Shown here piece by piece: positions 33,878 to 45,445 of a DNA stretch of 64,000 bases. The first letter of the stretch is position 1, and every line of letters starts with the position of its first letter. Source of the stretch: Posidonia oceanica (Eukaryota; Streptophyta; Magnoliopsida; Alismatales; Posidoniaceae); NCBI GenBank assembly GCA_037176725.1, contig JAZBRS010000050.1, forward strand, positions 18,370,001 to 18,434,000, given 5' to 3'. A program made the position numbers and the translations under genes. The notes beneath the pieces are model-generated. The model had not been told where the DNA came from and did not search any database. It saw nothing but the letters and a program-made list of their open reading frames with translations.

Positions 33878-35177
33878 TGACTAGACTCCGACTTTCGTTC
33901 CTGGCTTTTGCTCGCCTGTTTTGCAGCCTTGTCTGCCTTGTGTGCCTTCTTTGCCTATTTTGCTCGCTTTTCTGTGCAAACTCCTAGAAAGTCGCTTTGT
34001 GGCTACTTTGCTTAGGTTTTGCACCTCTTTCGTCTCGGTTTGCGCTCCCTTTCGCTTGGCTTTGCTTCTCTGCTTGTTTATTTACTTATTGTCTTGCTTA
34101 CACTCTTACTCCCTTTACAGCTTACTTGTCTTTATTTTCCTTGCCTTACTTGCTTATTACTGCTTTAGTTATCGCACATTGCATGTCTACATACTTGTGT
34201 GGCAACAATACATGCTTTTTGAATGTTGAATGCTTCTTTTACACCTTTGCTATGTCACTACGCACGCACATGCATGCCTTTTGACTTGATGAATGTTTTT
34301 TCTTCACCATTATGCTCACAAACACTCGCACATGCCATGCACTTGCCTTTTGCTGTGTTGTATGTTGTTTGCCTGCCATGCTTGACTGATTTTCTTCCCT
34401 TTCGCACATGCCATGCCTAGGATAGTAGAAACTTGTTTGCTCTCCCCATGGTTAACTAAAAACCGCAAGTAAAAAGAACTCCTAGGAGCAACTAGAGACT
34501 CTGAACAATCCTTCACTCCCTCTGGTTAATAAAATGTGCAAGATAAAAAACTCTAAGCATTTGCATAAGCATCATATAGGGCATGCATTCTTCTCATCTG
34601 AGTCCACCTATTAGTCTGCGAAGGACGGTCCCGGCTTCTTGTTCCACCGCTTTGGGCGTGGCACGAGTCAGTCGGTCTGTCCCCCCCTCGTCCGGGGATC
34701 GTGTCGGTGTTAGTAGAGGGTACCACCCACGCTTTGGCGGGGTAGAGGCCACCAACGCACCACCCTGTCATTTCCTGAGCTTTGGGCCGGGAGTTAGACA
34801 GGGAACCTAATTTTCTGACCTGAGTCGGTGACCCGTACACCCAAGGATACCCGGAGTAGACAACCTTGCTAGGAAACACTAGTTAGGTAAGGGGGGCATA
34901 CTAGAAAGCATGCATATCATTCATGCCATTTAACTAACTCATTTGCATTCATCTTTTAGTTTCTAACCCCTAATTTCCTTCTGTTGTGTCAGCGTGATCG
35001 GTATAGCGAGTTTCCCTTTGCCAGAGCTCGAGTACCGACCCCCGTAGACACCCCTTGTGCGACTTCATTCGCGACCATTCCCCCTCTGAGCTATCCACAT
35101 TTGTGAAGATAGCTCCCCTTAGGACTCACCGCTTGAACACTCGTCGCAGCCCTATTCTCACGCGATCTAGGTCAGCA
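33878..35177 (+). other. Long 5' UTR of element B
   Basis: 1.3 kb between PBS and gag. The first part has degenerate TTACTTGCTTATT words. The second part (34580-34870) is strongly conserved with A and C and contains TTCTCATCTGAGTCCACC, GTCAGTCGGTCTGTCCCCCC, a GGTACC word and GAGCTTTGGGCC. An AG-ending T-rich stretch (CTGTTGTGTCAG, about 34981-34992) could be a splice acceptor; C has TTTTCACAG at the equivalent place. Confidence 0.75.
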
Positions 35178-36935
35178 ATGGCCCAGTACGTTAGTGAGCC
35201 TCTTTTCACTCCTGTCACGGAGGGTGTTTCCGTTCCGGCCCCTTTGGTTGCTCCTTCTGTCCCCCTTGTTCCCCCTCCGACGCCAGGGTTTCCTCCCCTG
35301 ACGTCTCTAGGTTCTCAGTACGTCCCGGGACAGTGGCAAGCATCTCTTCCTCCGGATCCGGTCGCCGAATCCATCTTGACGACCGTTACTCGCGTTTCGG
35401 AGACGCCACTGCCCCCTCCATCCCAGGGATACGTCGCTTTCGACATCCCTTCCACCGTCGCTGCGACCTTTGCTGTAGAATCCTTTCCTCCCGGACAGTC
35501 TGTGTCCGTGCCACTTGTTTCTCAGCCTTCGCCGGCACTGCACTTCAGCGTCCCCACAGGCGAGACGCCTGAGGCGCAGTACCAGCACCTGATGGAGCTC
35601 GCCCAGAAACTGCAGGGCATGGCTCTATCAGTTCGTCCTTCTTCTATTCCTGTCGTTCCTGAGGTTCCTCTAAGGCCAGTTCCTGCATTCCATGCATCGA
35701 CCTCCACACCTCCGCCTCGACCATCGTCTCAACTGCTCACGGTTCCGACGATGGGGGCTCGTTTACCGCCTCCTGCTGCACAACACTTGGCACAGCATGC
35801 TCCACTTCCCTCTGGTGGTCAGTCTTTTGGACCGGCTGGAGCCCAGTACCTCACTGGCTCGCTGTCTGGTGCTCCGCCTGTACAGCAACTGGTGCTCCGT
35901 CATCCTACCCCTATCACAGCACAGCATGGCATCTACTCTTCTCCTCTGCATCAGGTCCAGCATCCTACATACACTCCTGCATACACAGTCCCCCAGCACG
36001 GATACGCCGGCCATCCCGTCGCTCCACCAGGCGACGCTATGGTAGATCCGGAGGAGCACTTAGGTGCGACCCATTCGGCGTATGCGCTCGCTACCCCTGC
36101 TGATCCCTCTCCTACAGCCGCAATCCCAGACCCCATCAATAACCGGATGGATGTCTTGGAGAAGGCACTACGACTAGTGCAGGGTACTGAGCACCAGACC
36201 TACCAATTCCGGGACCTCTGCTGCTTTCCAGAGGCGGTACTCCCTCCGAAGTTCAAGATCCCGAACTTCGAGAAGTATAATGGTAGGGGCTGCCCCGTAG
36301 CACACTTGAAGGCGTATTGCGGTGATCTCGCTCAGCTTCAGGCTGACGAGATGTTGCTGATCTGCTTGTTCCAGAAGAGTTTGACCGGGCCAGCACTCAA
36401 GTGGTTTACATCGCTTGACATGTCAGCCATCAAGACTTGGAACGACCTCAGTCAGGCGTTCCTGGAACAATACTCCTTCAACCTCGATCTGGTCCCAAAG
36501 AGGGCAGACTTGATCGCAATCAAGCAGAATTCTGGCGAGCCGTTCGGGGAGTACGTCGGCCGCTGGCGTGCCCTTGCATCTCAGGTTCGAGATAGACCCT
36601 CTGACGAGGAGTCTATCGAGATCGTTATCAAAGGGGCGCAGCCGTCTCTCGGAGCTCTGCTTAGCATCCAACCAGTCACTACTTTTGCGGCACTCATCAG
36701 AGCTGGAGCGCGCGTGGAGAGTTCTTTGCGGAGTGGCAACTTCCCAGCTCTCTCTGCGTTCGCTAAGCAGGCAGTGATCAGCAGCAACAGTGCCAACAGC
36801 AGCGCCTCCAACAACAACAACAGCGGCAGCAGCAACAACCGCCCGAAGAGGAAGGATTCGCCGAAACCCGCTGTTGCATTCGTCGACTCCCCTACTGTGC
36901 CTGTTCGCTTGCCATCCCGGCCTGCCCCAGCTTAG
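35178..36935 (+). pseudogene. gag: Gag of element B
   Basis: The ATG at 35178 (MAQYVSEPLF) is chosen because C has the same start in the same context and A has it as ATA; the frame is open further upstream to 35055. The first 340 residues are Pro/Ala/Ser-rich. The capsid-type Gag core lies at about 36230-36740 with PPKFKIPNFEKYNGRG, HLKAYCGDLAQ, LTGPALKWFTSLD, TWNDLSQAFLEQYSFN and KQNSGEPFGEYVGRWR. It assembles the particle that encloses the RNA. The frame ends in TAG at 36933-36935 and simply continues into the zinc knuckle and protease. Element A has CAG (Gln) at this codon, so the stop is most likely a mutation. Confidence 0.9.
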
Positions 36936-39365
36936 ATGGTGTACGCTCCTGCACCTAGGAATCCACACACACCACACATCACTACCACCGCTAGACCGGT
37001 CTATCCTGCCGCACCGGTTCAGCAAGGCTCATACCAGAGGCAAAGAAGGCCACCCATTGAGAAGCGGAGATTCGCCCCACTGGTGGAACCACTCACGGCC
37101 ATCTTGCCAAAGGTTGCATCTCTCCTGAAGTTCCCGGAGGTTCGTCAACCACCAAGTCCTCTGCTGCTTTGGTTTAGGCCGGACCTCTTTTGCAATTTCC
37201 ATCGAAGCGCCGGGCATTCGACGGACAATTGCTTCTCCCTGCGGAACGCAATTCAGGACTTGATCGAATCGGGAACGATTGTGATCGACACGCACGAGGC
37301 ATCCACTCAAGCACACACTCATGCATCTGCACACTCAGCTGTTCCCCCTCATTCTGGCATCACCCGCCAACCCTTACCAGAGCACTCTAATCCGGGAGGG
37401 GCGGGAACCTCAGGCATCCACTCTGTCTTTCCCTCTGGGCCTACTACCTCTATGGTCGACCCTTCTGATCTCATCTCTGACATCTCTGAGCCTTTCCCAG
37501 TCAGTCTCTATCTCGCGGCAGTTGCCGGCTCCGAGTCGGGAATTCACTTGATCCGACCGCGTCCCAGGCCGGAGCGCCCTCTCGCGCCTCCCACCGTGCT
37601 TCCCCAGGCTCAATCCCCTGTGCACCTTCTAGCTAGGGCCCAGCCTAGTTCCCCCATCCACCTCTTAGGGCGACCTCAGCTACACCTTCTAGGTAGACCT
37701 CAACCTACCCCAGCCTTCCCACCCCAACAACCATACCCTCTAGAGAGACCTCAGTACCCCGTAGGTCCCCCTGTAACCCCTCCTGTGCTCGCAGCACGTG
37801 CTCCAGTCGTCATTGATTTGACCCTGGACACCCATCGCGTCCCTTACAGCTACGCCACAGAGATGTGCGCGGAAGTAACGCGATCGGGGAGGGTTTACAG
37901 GCCCCCAACACCGGCAATTAGGCCAACTCACCCTAGACCTGTTATGCCCCCACCCTCTAGCCAACCCATAGTAGATCCAACTCCAGATCAGCCTGTAACT
38001 AGCCAAATCCCTACCCAGCCTGTAGTAACCCAGCTTCCTGCCACTACTCCCTCAGAACCTGCTAGAATCACCCCTCCAGTTGCTAGAAGGAGCCAAACTA
38101 AAGCCGACTTGACCTCCCAGCTTAAGAAGGTCAAAGCCGACATTTCTATCTGGGACTTGATCCACACCTCTGCCGAACACCGCGAGGCTTTTCTTCGCGT
38201 GTTCCAGGCTGCTCGTGTGTCCCAGTCCATTGAGCCTTCTGCCTTGGAGAGCATGGTTGGGTTGATTGCGGAGCCCCAGGTCATCTCTTTTACGAGCGAT
38301 GAGCTGCCTCCGGCGGGGATTAATCACAACCAGCCCCTGTTCGTCACGGTGCAGTTCAAAAACTTTCGCATTCCCCTAACACTGGTTGATAATGGGTCAG
38401 GCCTTAACGTCTGCCCCTTGCGTACTGCAGCCAAGCTCGGATTCAAAGCCGAGGACATCACGCCAGCCGTGAAGGGAATGACAGCCTTTGACAACACTCA
38501 CCATGACGCTTTAGGGGTCCTGATTATTCCTCTTGCTATTGGCCCGGTTGTCTTCGACGTAGAATTCTATGTCGTCGACTTGCAGCCGAACTTCAATCTT
38601 CTGCTTGGGCGCCCTTGGCTCCACAAGCATCAGGTCCTTCCTTCGACCCTCCATCGAATGATAAAGTACCGTCGCGGCGACGATGTCATTGTCGTCATGA
38701 CGGAGAACTTTGAGAAGGAGCAGATCGAAGCAGTCTCCCCCGTGTCTTCGCAATCTATCCCGTTTGACCCCGAGACTTCTGAAGCCCTATATCGCGTTAA
38801 TCGGTGCGAGCCGGTTAACTTCATTCCTGATCTTGAACGTGTCAACTCCTTGACCGTTCACAGCAACCCCTTCCGAATGGTCGAGAATGTATGTCACAGG
38901 TGGGGTTACACAAAGGGTATGCCGCTCGGGCGTCACGGCCAAGGGATCGCGGAGCCGATCGTAGCAGTGGAGCGAAGGAAATCTGAAGGCCTCGGCTACA
39001 AGCCCAAGACCAACGAAGATCACTGCTCTCAGCTCAACAATCCAGAATCAGCCGTTCCCAGAGACCTCACTAACTTTACCAGTGCAGGAACCCTGGGATC
39101 GACCGACGATCATGACACGGCGCCGACAGAGGATTGGGTGTGTGTTGAGGACTACTACTCGGATGAGGAGCAGTCTGGCACAACAGAGGCAGTCCCAACC
39201 AGCACAGCAGAAACTGTGATCAGAGCAGAGGCCACACAGTCAATCTATTCAGCTCTTCCTCTGGCAGAAACAGCAGGCAGCTCAGCAGGCCCTGTGGCAG
39301 AACTGGCAAGTTCCCACTCTCTTGCAGCCACATCAGCTTCCCAAGTACAGACAGCAGCAGTGTAG
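36936..39365 (+). pseudogene. pro: Gag zinc knuckle plus retropepsin protease of element B
   Basis: In frame with gag after the TAG. Counting from 36936, residues 86-99 form the knuckle CNFHRSAGHSTDNC (C-x2-H-x4-H-x4-C). Residues 200-390 are Pro-rich. The protease spans about 465-600, with active site VDNGSGLNV at 484-492 and FNLLLGRPWLHKH at 553-565. It cleaves the polyprotein. The C-terminal part has DYYSDEEQSG near residue 735. It ends in TAG at 39363-39365, again in frame with what follows. The DNGSG motif is usual in Tat/Ogre elements as I recall it, rather than a defect. Confidence 0.9.
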
Positions 39366-40454
39366 GAGTCAGAGACACTCCTTCTGGCAGAATCAAGCGT
39401 GCTACCAACGGTCACAGCAACATCAGTGACACTGTCCCTATCTCTGGAGGGGCGGTCAATCAACTCAGTCAGCAGCGCGGCTCAGCTCGCTCCAGCATCC
39501 ACACCTCCAGGAATGCAGCAGGCGCAGTCCGCTTCGCATCCTCCTGACAACCAGCAGCAGCTCTCATGGCAAGACCCCATGGCGTCAGAGGCTGCATTCT
39601 CTCAGTTACGGCCTGATACAAAAGGCCAACTGAGCACTACACTCTCCGGGCCCTTGAGCCCTCTGAAGAGCACCCCTGCTTACTCTCCAACAGTGACCCT
39701 GGCAGCATATCCATCTATGGCACCGCTGACTTGTCTATTTGGGCCTTCTACATCAGAGTTGCCGCCATCGGACGCGCCCGTGAACCAGATCATGCAGATT
39801 CCAAGGGCAGCAATCCGTCTTGCAGCCGGGCCAGTGCCGCAGGCCCCCGGCGCCTACTACGTCGACTCCCCCTCGGACGAGGAAGAAGGAGTGGCGATAG
39901 AAGCCCAGGTCGATTCTTGGATGTCTGACTTAGAGCTACTCTATCAAGAACAAATCAAGTCGATAGCAGAAGACCTGGCAGAGCATCAAGCTGCAGAAAG
40001 GAAAGGGAAAGCCGTGGTTACGGACCCTCCTCTGCAAGAAGACCATGCCTCTATCATGGTCCTGGAAGAAGCCTCAGAAGCGCCGGACTCCCCTAGACTA
40101 GATGAGCTCATCACTCTCCGATCAGAAGGCGGGTCTAGGTGGTTTGTGCAACACATGCCTCATTTGAGCAGCATAACAAGCGGCAACACCCAAATCAGCC
40201 GCCAGTCCGGCATACCCTCCCCAAGCACATTAGAAGACCCGGAGGAGGAAGCATCAGCAGTGCAAGCAGCAGCAGTAACAGAGCAGAAAGCAGAATCAGC
40301 AGCAGAACAGTCAGCAGCATCAACAGCAGAATCAGCAAAGCCCTCAACAGAATCAGTAGAGCACTCAACAGAATTAGTCAGGCCAGAGTAAACAGCAGAA
40401 GGAGTTGCTGGGACGGAGGTCGCACAGCGAGGCTACAAGAACACTCGAGTAAGC
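39366..40454 (+). pseudogene. Protease-RT linker of element B
   Basis: The same frame runs on from 39366, with one stop, TAA at 40389-40391. The conserved core is AYYVDSPSDEEEG, VDSWMSDLELLYQEQIKS, AEDLAEHQAAERKGKAVV and WFVQHMPHLSS, followed by a Ser/Ala/Glu/Gln-rich repeat. Element A has the same core. Its role is unknown; it could be a tether between protease and RT or part of a spliced region as in Ogre. I cannot point to a convincing donor and acceptor pair. Confidence 0.75.
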
Positions 40455-42566
40455 GTGACCATCCTGAAGCATCACCAGGGCCAAGCAGCGGAACACATGC
40501 ACTCTTTCGACATCACAAGCCCTTCCCTTGAGAAAGAGATCCTCTCGGAACTTATTGCTTATGGAGAGGAGGACGATACGGGCATGGATGAGACTGATGA
40601 ATCATTGCCCGAGTTCCGGCCCTATGACGACGACCCAGAAGGCCCCAACCTCCATGTCGAAGAAGAAACGGAGGTTGTCAACATTGGCACAGCTGAGGAA
40701 GTTAGAGAAGTTCGTATCAGTGCCCAGCTGTCCTCCCAGGCTCGAGCAGAGTTCATCGCATTCCTGAAAGAATATGCGGATGTCTTCGCCTGGAGTTACG
40801 AGGATATGGTCGGCCTTGACATAGAAGTAGTGGTGCATAATCTGCCCTTAAACCCGGATGCCAAACCAGTGAAGCAGAAACTAAGAAGATGGCAACCACA
40901 GTGGCTGCTCATGATCAAAGAAGAGATAATGAAGCAGCTCAGGGTCAACTTTCTGAAGGTCGTTCTTTATCCTGAATGGCTGGCAAACATTGTACCTGTG
41001 CCCAAGAATGATGGCCGAATCCGGATCTACATCGACTACAGGGACCTGAACAAGGCGAGTCCCAAGGACGACTTTCCATTGCCTCACATTGACGTCCTAG
41101 TCGACAATACAGCGGGCCACAAGATGCTCTCCTTCATGGACGGCTTTTCTGGATACAACCAAATCAAAATGGCAGAAGAAGACATGGAAAAGACTTCATT
41201 CATCACCCCTTGGGGAGTCTTCTGCTACCAAGTCATGCCGTTCGGCCTGAAAAATGCTGGTGCGACCTATCAGAGGGCCATGACTGCGCTATTCCACGAC
41301 CTCATGCACCAAGAAGTAGAGGTCTATGTAGACGACATGATTGCTAAAAGCAAAGAGCCTGAAGATCATCTTACCTGTCTCAAAAAGCTCTTTGACCGTC
41401 TACGGAAGTACAAGCTGCGCCTGAATCCCAAGAAGTGCGTATTCGGGGTGTCTTCTGGCAAATTGCTCGGCTACATTGTTAGCCAAAGGGGGATTGAGGT
41501 GGACCCGTTGAAAGCACAAGCCATCGTGGACATGCCACCCCCCAGGACTGAAAAAGAAGTCAGAAGTCTGCTTGGGCGTTTACAATATATTAGCCGCTTC
41601 ATTGCACAGCTTACGTCCATCTACGAGCCCATATTCAAGCTCCTGAAGAAGAATGCGCAGATTCACTGGAGCGAGGAGTGTCAGGCTGCATTTGCCAAGA
41701 TCAAGCAGCTGCTGATCAAGCCTCCTGTCTTGGTCCCGCCTACACTAGGGAGACCTTTGCTTCTCTACCTTTCTACCACGCAGCATTCCATGGGCGCCGT
41801 CTTAGGCCAACATGACGAATCTGGTAGAAGGGAGCGCGCCATCTATTACCTGAGCAAGAAGTTTAATGAATGCGAGGCCAGGTACAGTACACTAGAGAAG
41901 ACCTGTTTGTCCCTTGTCTGGGCTGCACAGAAACTAAGGCACTACATGATGGCATACCCAGTACAGCTCTTATGCCGGCATGATTCTATCAAGTTCCTAT
42001 TTCAAAAGCCGGCCATGGTAGGCAGATGTGCTAAGTGGCAGGTGTTATTGTCTCAGTACGACATCACCTTTGTCACACAGAAATCCATGAAGGGTCAGGC
42101 CATGGCAGACCATCTTGCTGACCTTCCTCTGCCTGAATACCAACCCCTCCAAACACAGTTCCCTGATGAAGACATTCTCTTTGCAATGGAGGACTCTGAG
42201 CAAAAAAATCCTGAGAAGCAAGAGGAATGGCAGCTCTACTTTGATGGTGCAGTCAACAAAAAGGGCCGAGGCGTAGGCGTAGTGCTGACCACGCCCCAGG
42301 GACAGATGATTCCCTTCGCGAGGAAGCTGACTTTCGCATGCACAAACAATGAAGCGGAGTATGAAGCATGCATCCTAGGGTTGAAAGTCACCCTCGAACA
42401 TGAGGCGCAAAAGCTGCATGTGCACGGTGATGCCATGCTGGTAATTTCTCAAGTGAACGGCGACTGGAGGACAAAAGATCCCAAGCTTGTGCCGTATCAC
42501 GAACACCTGTTGAGGCTGATGGAAGAATTTGAGAGCATCTGCTTCACATACATGAACAGAGCATAG
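40455..42566 (+). pseudogene. pol: Reverse transcriptase - RNase H - archaeal-type RNase H of element B
   Basis: Counting residues from 40455: RT at about 140-345 with VPVPKNDGRIRIYIDYRDL, FMDGFSGYNQI (228-237) and the catalytic YVDD at 291-294; RT-RNase H connection and Ty3-type RNase H at about 430-560, with LYLS at 437-440 where the catalytic Asp would stand; second RNase H from about 590 with YFDGA, NNEAEYEACILGL and HGDAMLVI. The dual RNase H is a Tat-lineage trait: the first keeps the fold while the second is thought to supply activity. A TAG at 42564-42566 replaces AGG of element A, just before the last catalytic segment NAYADALA, so the second RNase H is cut. Confidence 0.93.
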
Positions 42567-43952
42567 AATGCGTATGCAGACGCACTAGCAACCCTGGCAT
42601 CCTGGCTCACCATTTCAGAAGATAGCACAGTGGATGTATCAGTCACTCGCATCGAGCAGCCTGCATACTGCATGAGCATAGAAGAAGCGGATCCAGCAGA
42701 GGGGCAGCCCTGGTATCAAGATATAAAATCCTTTCTGGAGTCTGGTAGCTTTCCTCCTGATACCACGGCAGCAGACAAGAAAACTTTGGCGCGTCTGGCG
42801 TCAAAGTATGTGTTAGGGGCTGGGCAGCTGTACAGAAGGTCGTACAATCAGATGCTACTGCGCTACCTGAACAAATCGGAGGCTGACACGCTGATGCTCC
42901 AAGTGCATGCGGGGACCTGTGGCCCGCACATGAACGGCGTCCTCCTAGCCAAGAAGATCATGCTCCAGGGATATTTCTAGCAGACCATGGAGGCCGACTG
43001 CTGCCGGTTCGTGCGTAGATGCCACAACTGTCAGATTCATGGTAACTTCATCAAGGCCCCTCCACATCAACTGCACAACATGTCCTCGCCATGGCCTTTC
43101 TCCACCTGGGGGATCGATGTCATTGGCGCCATCCACCCTGCTGCTTCAAATGGTCATCGTTACAATCTGGTAACGATCGATTACTTTACCAAGTGGGTGG
43201 AAGCAGCCTCTTACAGAACAGTCACCGCTGTGGCAACAGAAAAATTTATCAAGAACAGTATCGTTGCCCGATATGGGGTCCCGCACTCAGTCATCTCTGA
43301 TAATGGCACAAACTTCATTGCCAAAAGGATCGAGGAATTTCTGCAAAGTCTCAAGATCAAGCATCATCGATCCTCGCCCTATCGGCCACAGATGAACGGA
43401 GCTATGGAGTCTGCGAACAAGAACATTGTCAAGATTCTGAAGAAAATGGCAGAAACCCACAAGGATTGGCACGACAAGCTCCCGTACGCACTCTGGGCGT
43501 ACAGGACATCAATCCGGACCTCTACAGGAGCCACCCCGTACTCTCTGGTGTACGGCATGGAGGCGGTGTTACCTGTTGAAGTAGAGATCCCCTCTCTGCG
43601 GATCCTACGAGAAGCTGGGTTGGAAGAGGCAGAATGGGTCGAAGACCGCTGCATCCAACTGAACTTAATTGATGAGCGCAGACTGCAAGCTATGCACAAC
43701 GCTCACTGCTATCAGAAGCGGATGGCCAGAGCATTCTTGAAGAAGGTCCAGCCCAGAAGCTTTCAGCCAGGGGACCTTGTCTTGCGCGCCATTCATTTGC
43801 CTGACGGTCGAGGGAAATTCCGACCCAACTGGCGTGGCCCCTTTGTGGTCAAGCAGATCTTTTCGGGAGGCGCTGTAACTCTTGAGGATATGGACCAGGT
43901 CGAGCAGTCTGAGCCCGTCAACCTCTGCTATCTGAAGAAGTACTATCAGTAG
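42567..43952 (+). pseudogene. int: End of second RNase H and integrase of element B
   Basis: Still in the polyprotein frame. It starts with NAYADALATLASW of the second RNase H. Integrase follows: zinc-binding part with HAGTCGPHMNG and CHNCQ (42905-43035), catalytic core with GIDVIGAIHP, VISDNGTNF and the MESANK glutamate, then GATPYSLVYGMEAVLPVEVE, and the C-terminal part FRPNWRGPFVVKQIF. A TAG at 42978-42980 within the zinc finger stands where A has TGG. The open frame from 42981 to the natural stop at 43952 keeps the whole catalytic core. Confidence 0.93.
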
Positions 43953-45445
43953 CCGAAAACGGCCCCGTTGCAGATGCCCTTCTCCCACTTGCGCTTGCAT
44001 TCTCGCCTTCTTGTTTCATCTTTATTTCAAATCATCATCATCATCCTTTCAACTCTTGCATCCCTTCCTTTCGAATCATCATCGTCATCCTCTCAAGCAT
44101 TGTACTTAGGCCCGGTGATGAAAACCGGAAGTGCTTGCCTGCTCTGGAAAGAGTCACCCTACCTCTCCTGGCACTACCCAGATGTCTTAGCTAGTGAGGG
44201 AGTCACCACCAACGAGGATAGGCGAACCGCCTAATCTCGCAAGGACATACACCTCTGAGGGAGAAAAAATGTTAGGATGTGAATCTGGAAAAAGCGAGAG
44301 TAGACACCTAGGTTTGGGCACATCCAAGGAACAGAAGACGAAGACAGAAGCCGGCCCTAGAGATAGGGGTGTGCAGTCTAACCCTGCTCCTTCTACCCAT
44401 CACATAGCAGACCCAAAGCCTAAATCCATTACAATCCAAGCACCCTTCTTTTGCCACCAAAATGGGGATAGCAAAAGCCTGAAAAAAAGAGAGAAAAGCA
44501 AAACAACAAGTAAAAAAAGGAGATAGAACAAAAACCCAAAAAAAAAAGGGGAAAAAAGCAAGCAAAGCAAAAAACAAAAAAAAGAAGAAAAAAGGCAAAA
44601 TTCAGCCCAAAAAACACAGGCACCATTATCCCCCATACCTCACTAGAGATCCCCAGCATGTCAAGCCTAAAAGGGTCTACCACATCCCCCTAAGAGCAAA
44701 CACTCACCCTTCTCCTGGCTAGGGGCAGAGAAAGACTGCATACCTATGAGGGAGAAATCAATCAAAAAAAAGAGAGCTGAAAGAATAGGTGTAGGTCTTG
44801 AGAGTGCGGCCAGTAGCCTGTCCTCACCACACCACCACCTGTATAATGCCAACAACCCGTTCCGGAGAGCCACCAGCAAGCCAAGAGTCTAGGTAGGGCC
44901 CAGTGAGTTAGGGACCACTCCCTTCCTTTGCAGCAGGCACCAAAGCACTCCGTATGCTGAGGGCATCCAAGCATACTCATTCTATCCAGGCATACTCACC
45001 TATCCAAGCATACTCATTTTTCCAAGCATGCTCATTCATCTAAGCATACTACTCATCTTCATAAGCATATCACCTGCATCATGCATACATGCATCTTCTT
45101 CTATCATCCCTTTTCCTATCAATTTCTCCCGCTCTGCAACGCGCTTCGGCCCTGAGACAGTACTCCTCCCCAGCAGAGCGCATCGACGACACTTGAACTG
45201 CGCTGGTCCAGATCTCCTGCCGGCCCTTGCCCCCGTGTCAGCAAGACCGCTGCATATCTCCTTTGCTTATCTGTGCTTAACTGCCATGTTCTGTTATCAA
45301 CTGTTGAATACATATGGAACTACTTTATCAGCCTCAGTTTCTGTTTATTGTCAAAGAATATACGCCTGCGAGATCTGACTGTTTATTGATAGCAGGTACT
45401 TTCAAGCTTTTGCAGCTATCTGCCTGTCCCTCTGCAATCAGCGTA
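43953..45445 (+). other. Spacer between integrase and the extra ORF (element B)
   Basis: 1.5 kb without a supported gene. It includes a CATCATCATC-rich stretch (44025-44100), an A/G-rich run (44460-44600) and CAAGCATACTCAT-type short repeats (44965-45065). It shares scattered blocks with the A spacer. An ORF extending the next gene upstream to 45314 has no counterpart in A. By position this region may drive or splice to the extra ORF. Confidence 0.6.

Noticed and set aside
36933..36935. Programmed readthrough of a TAG between gag and protease, as in some retroviruses.
   Set aside because: Element A has CAG at the same codon, and four more stops lie in the same frame of B, so mutation is simpler.
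45314..45445. An upstream extension of the DUF7745-like ORF in B.
   Set aside because: Element A aligns from MGFPTL only, and the extension has no matching sequence there.
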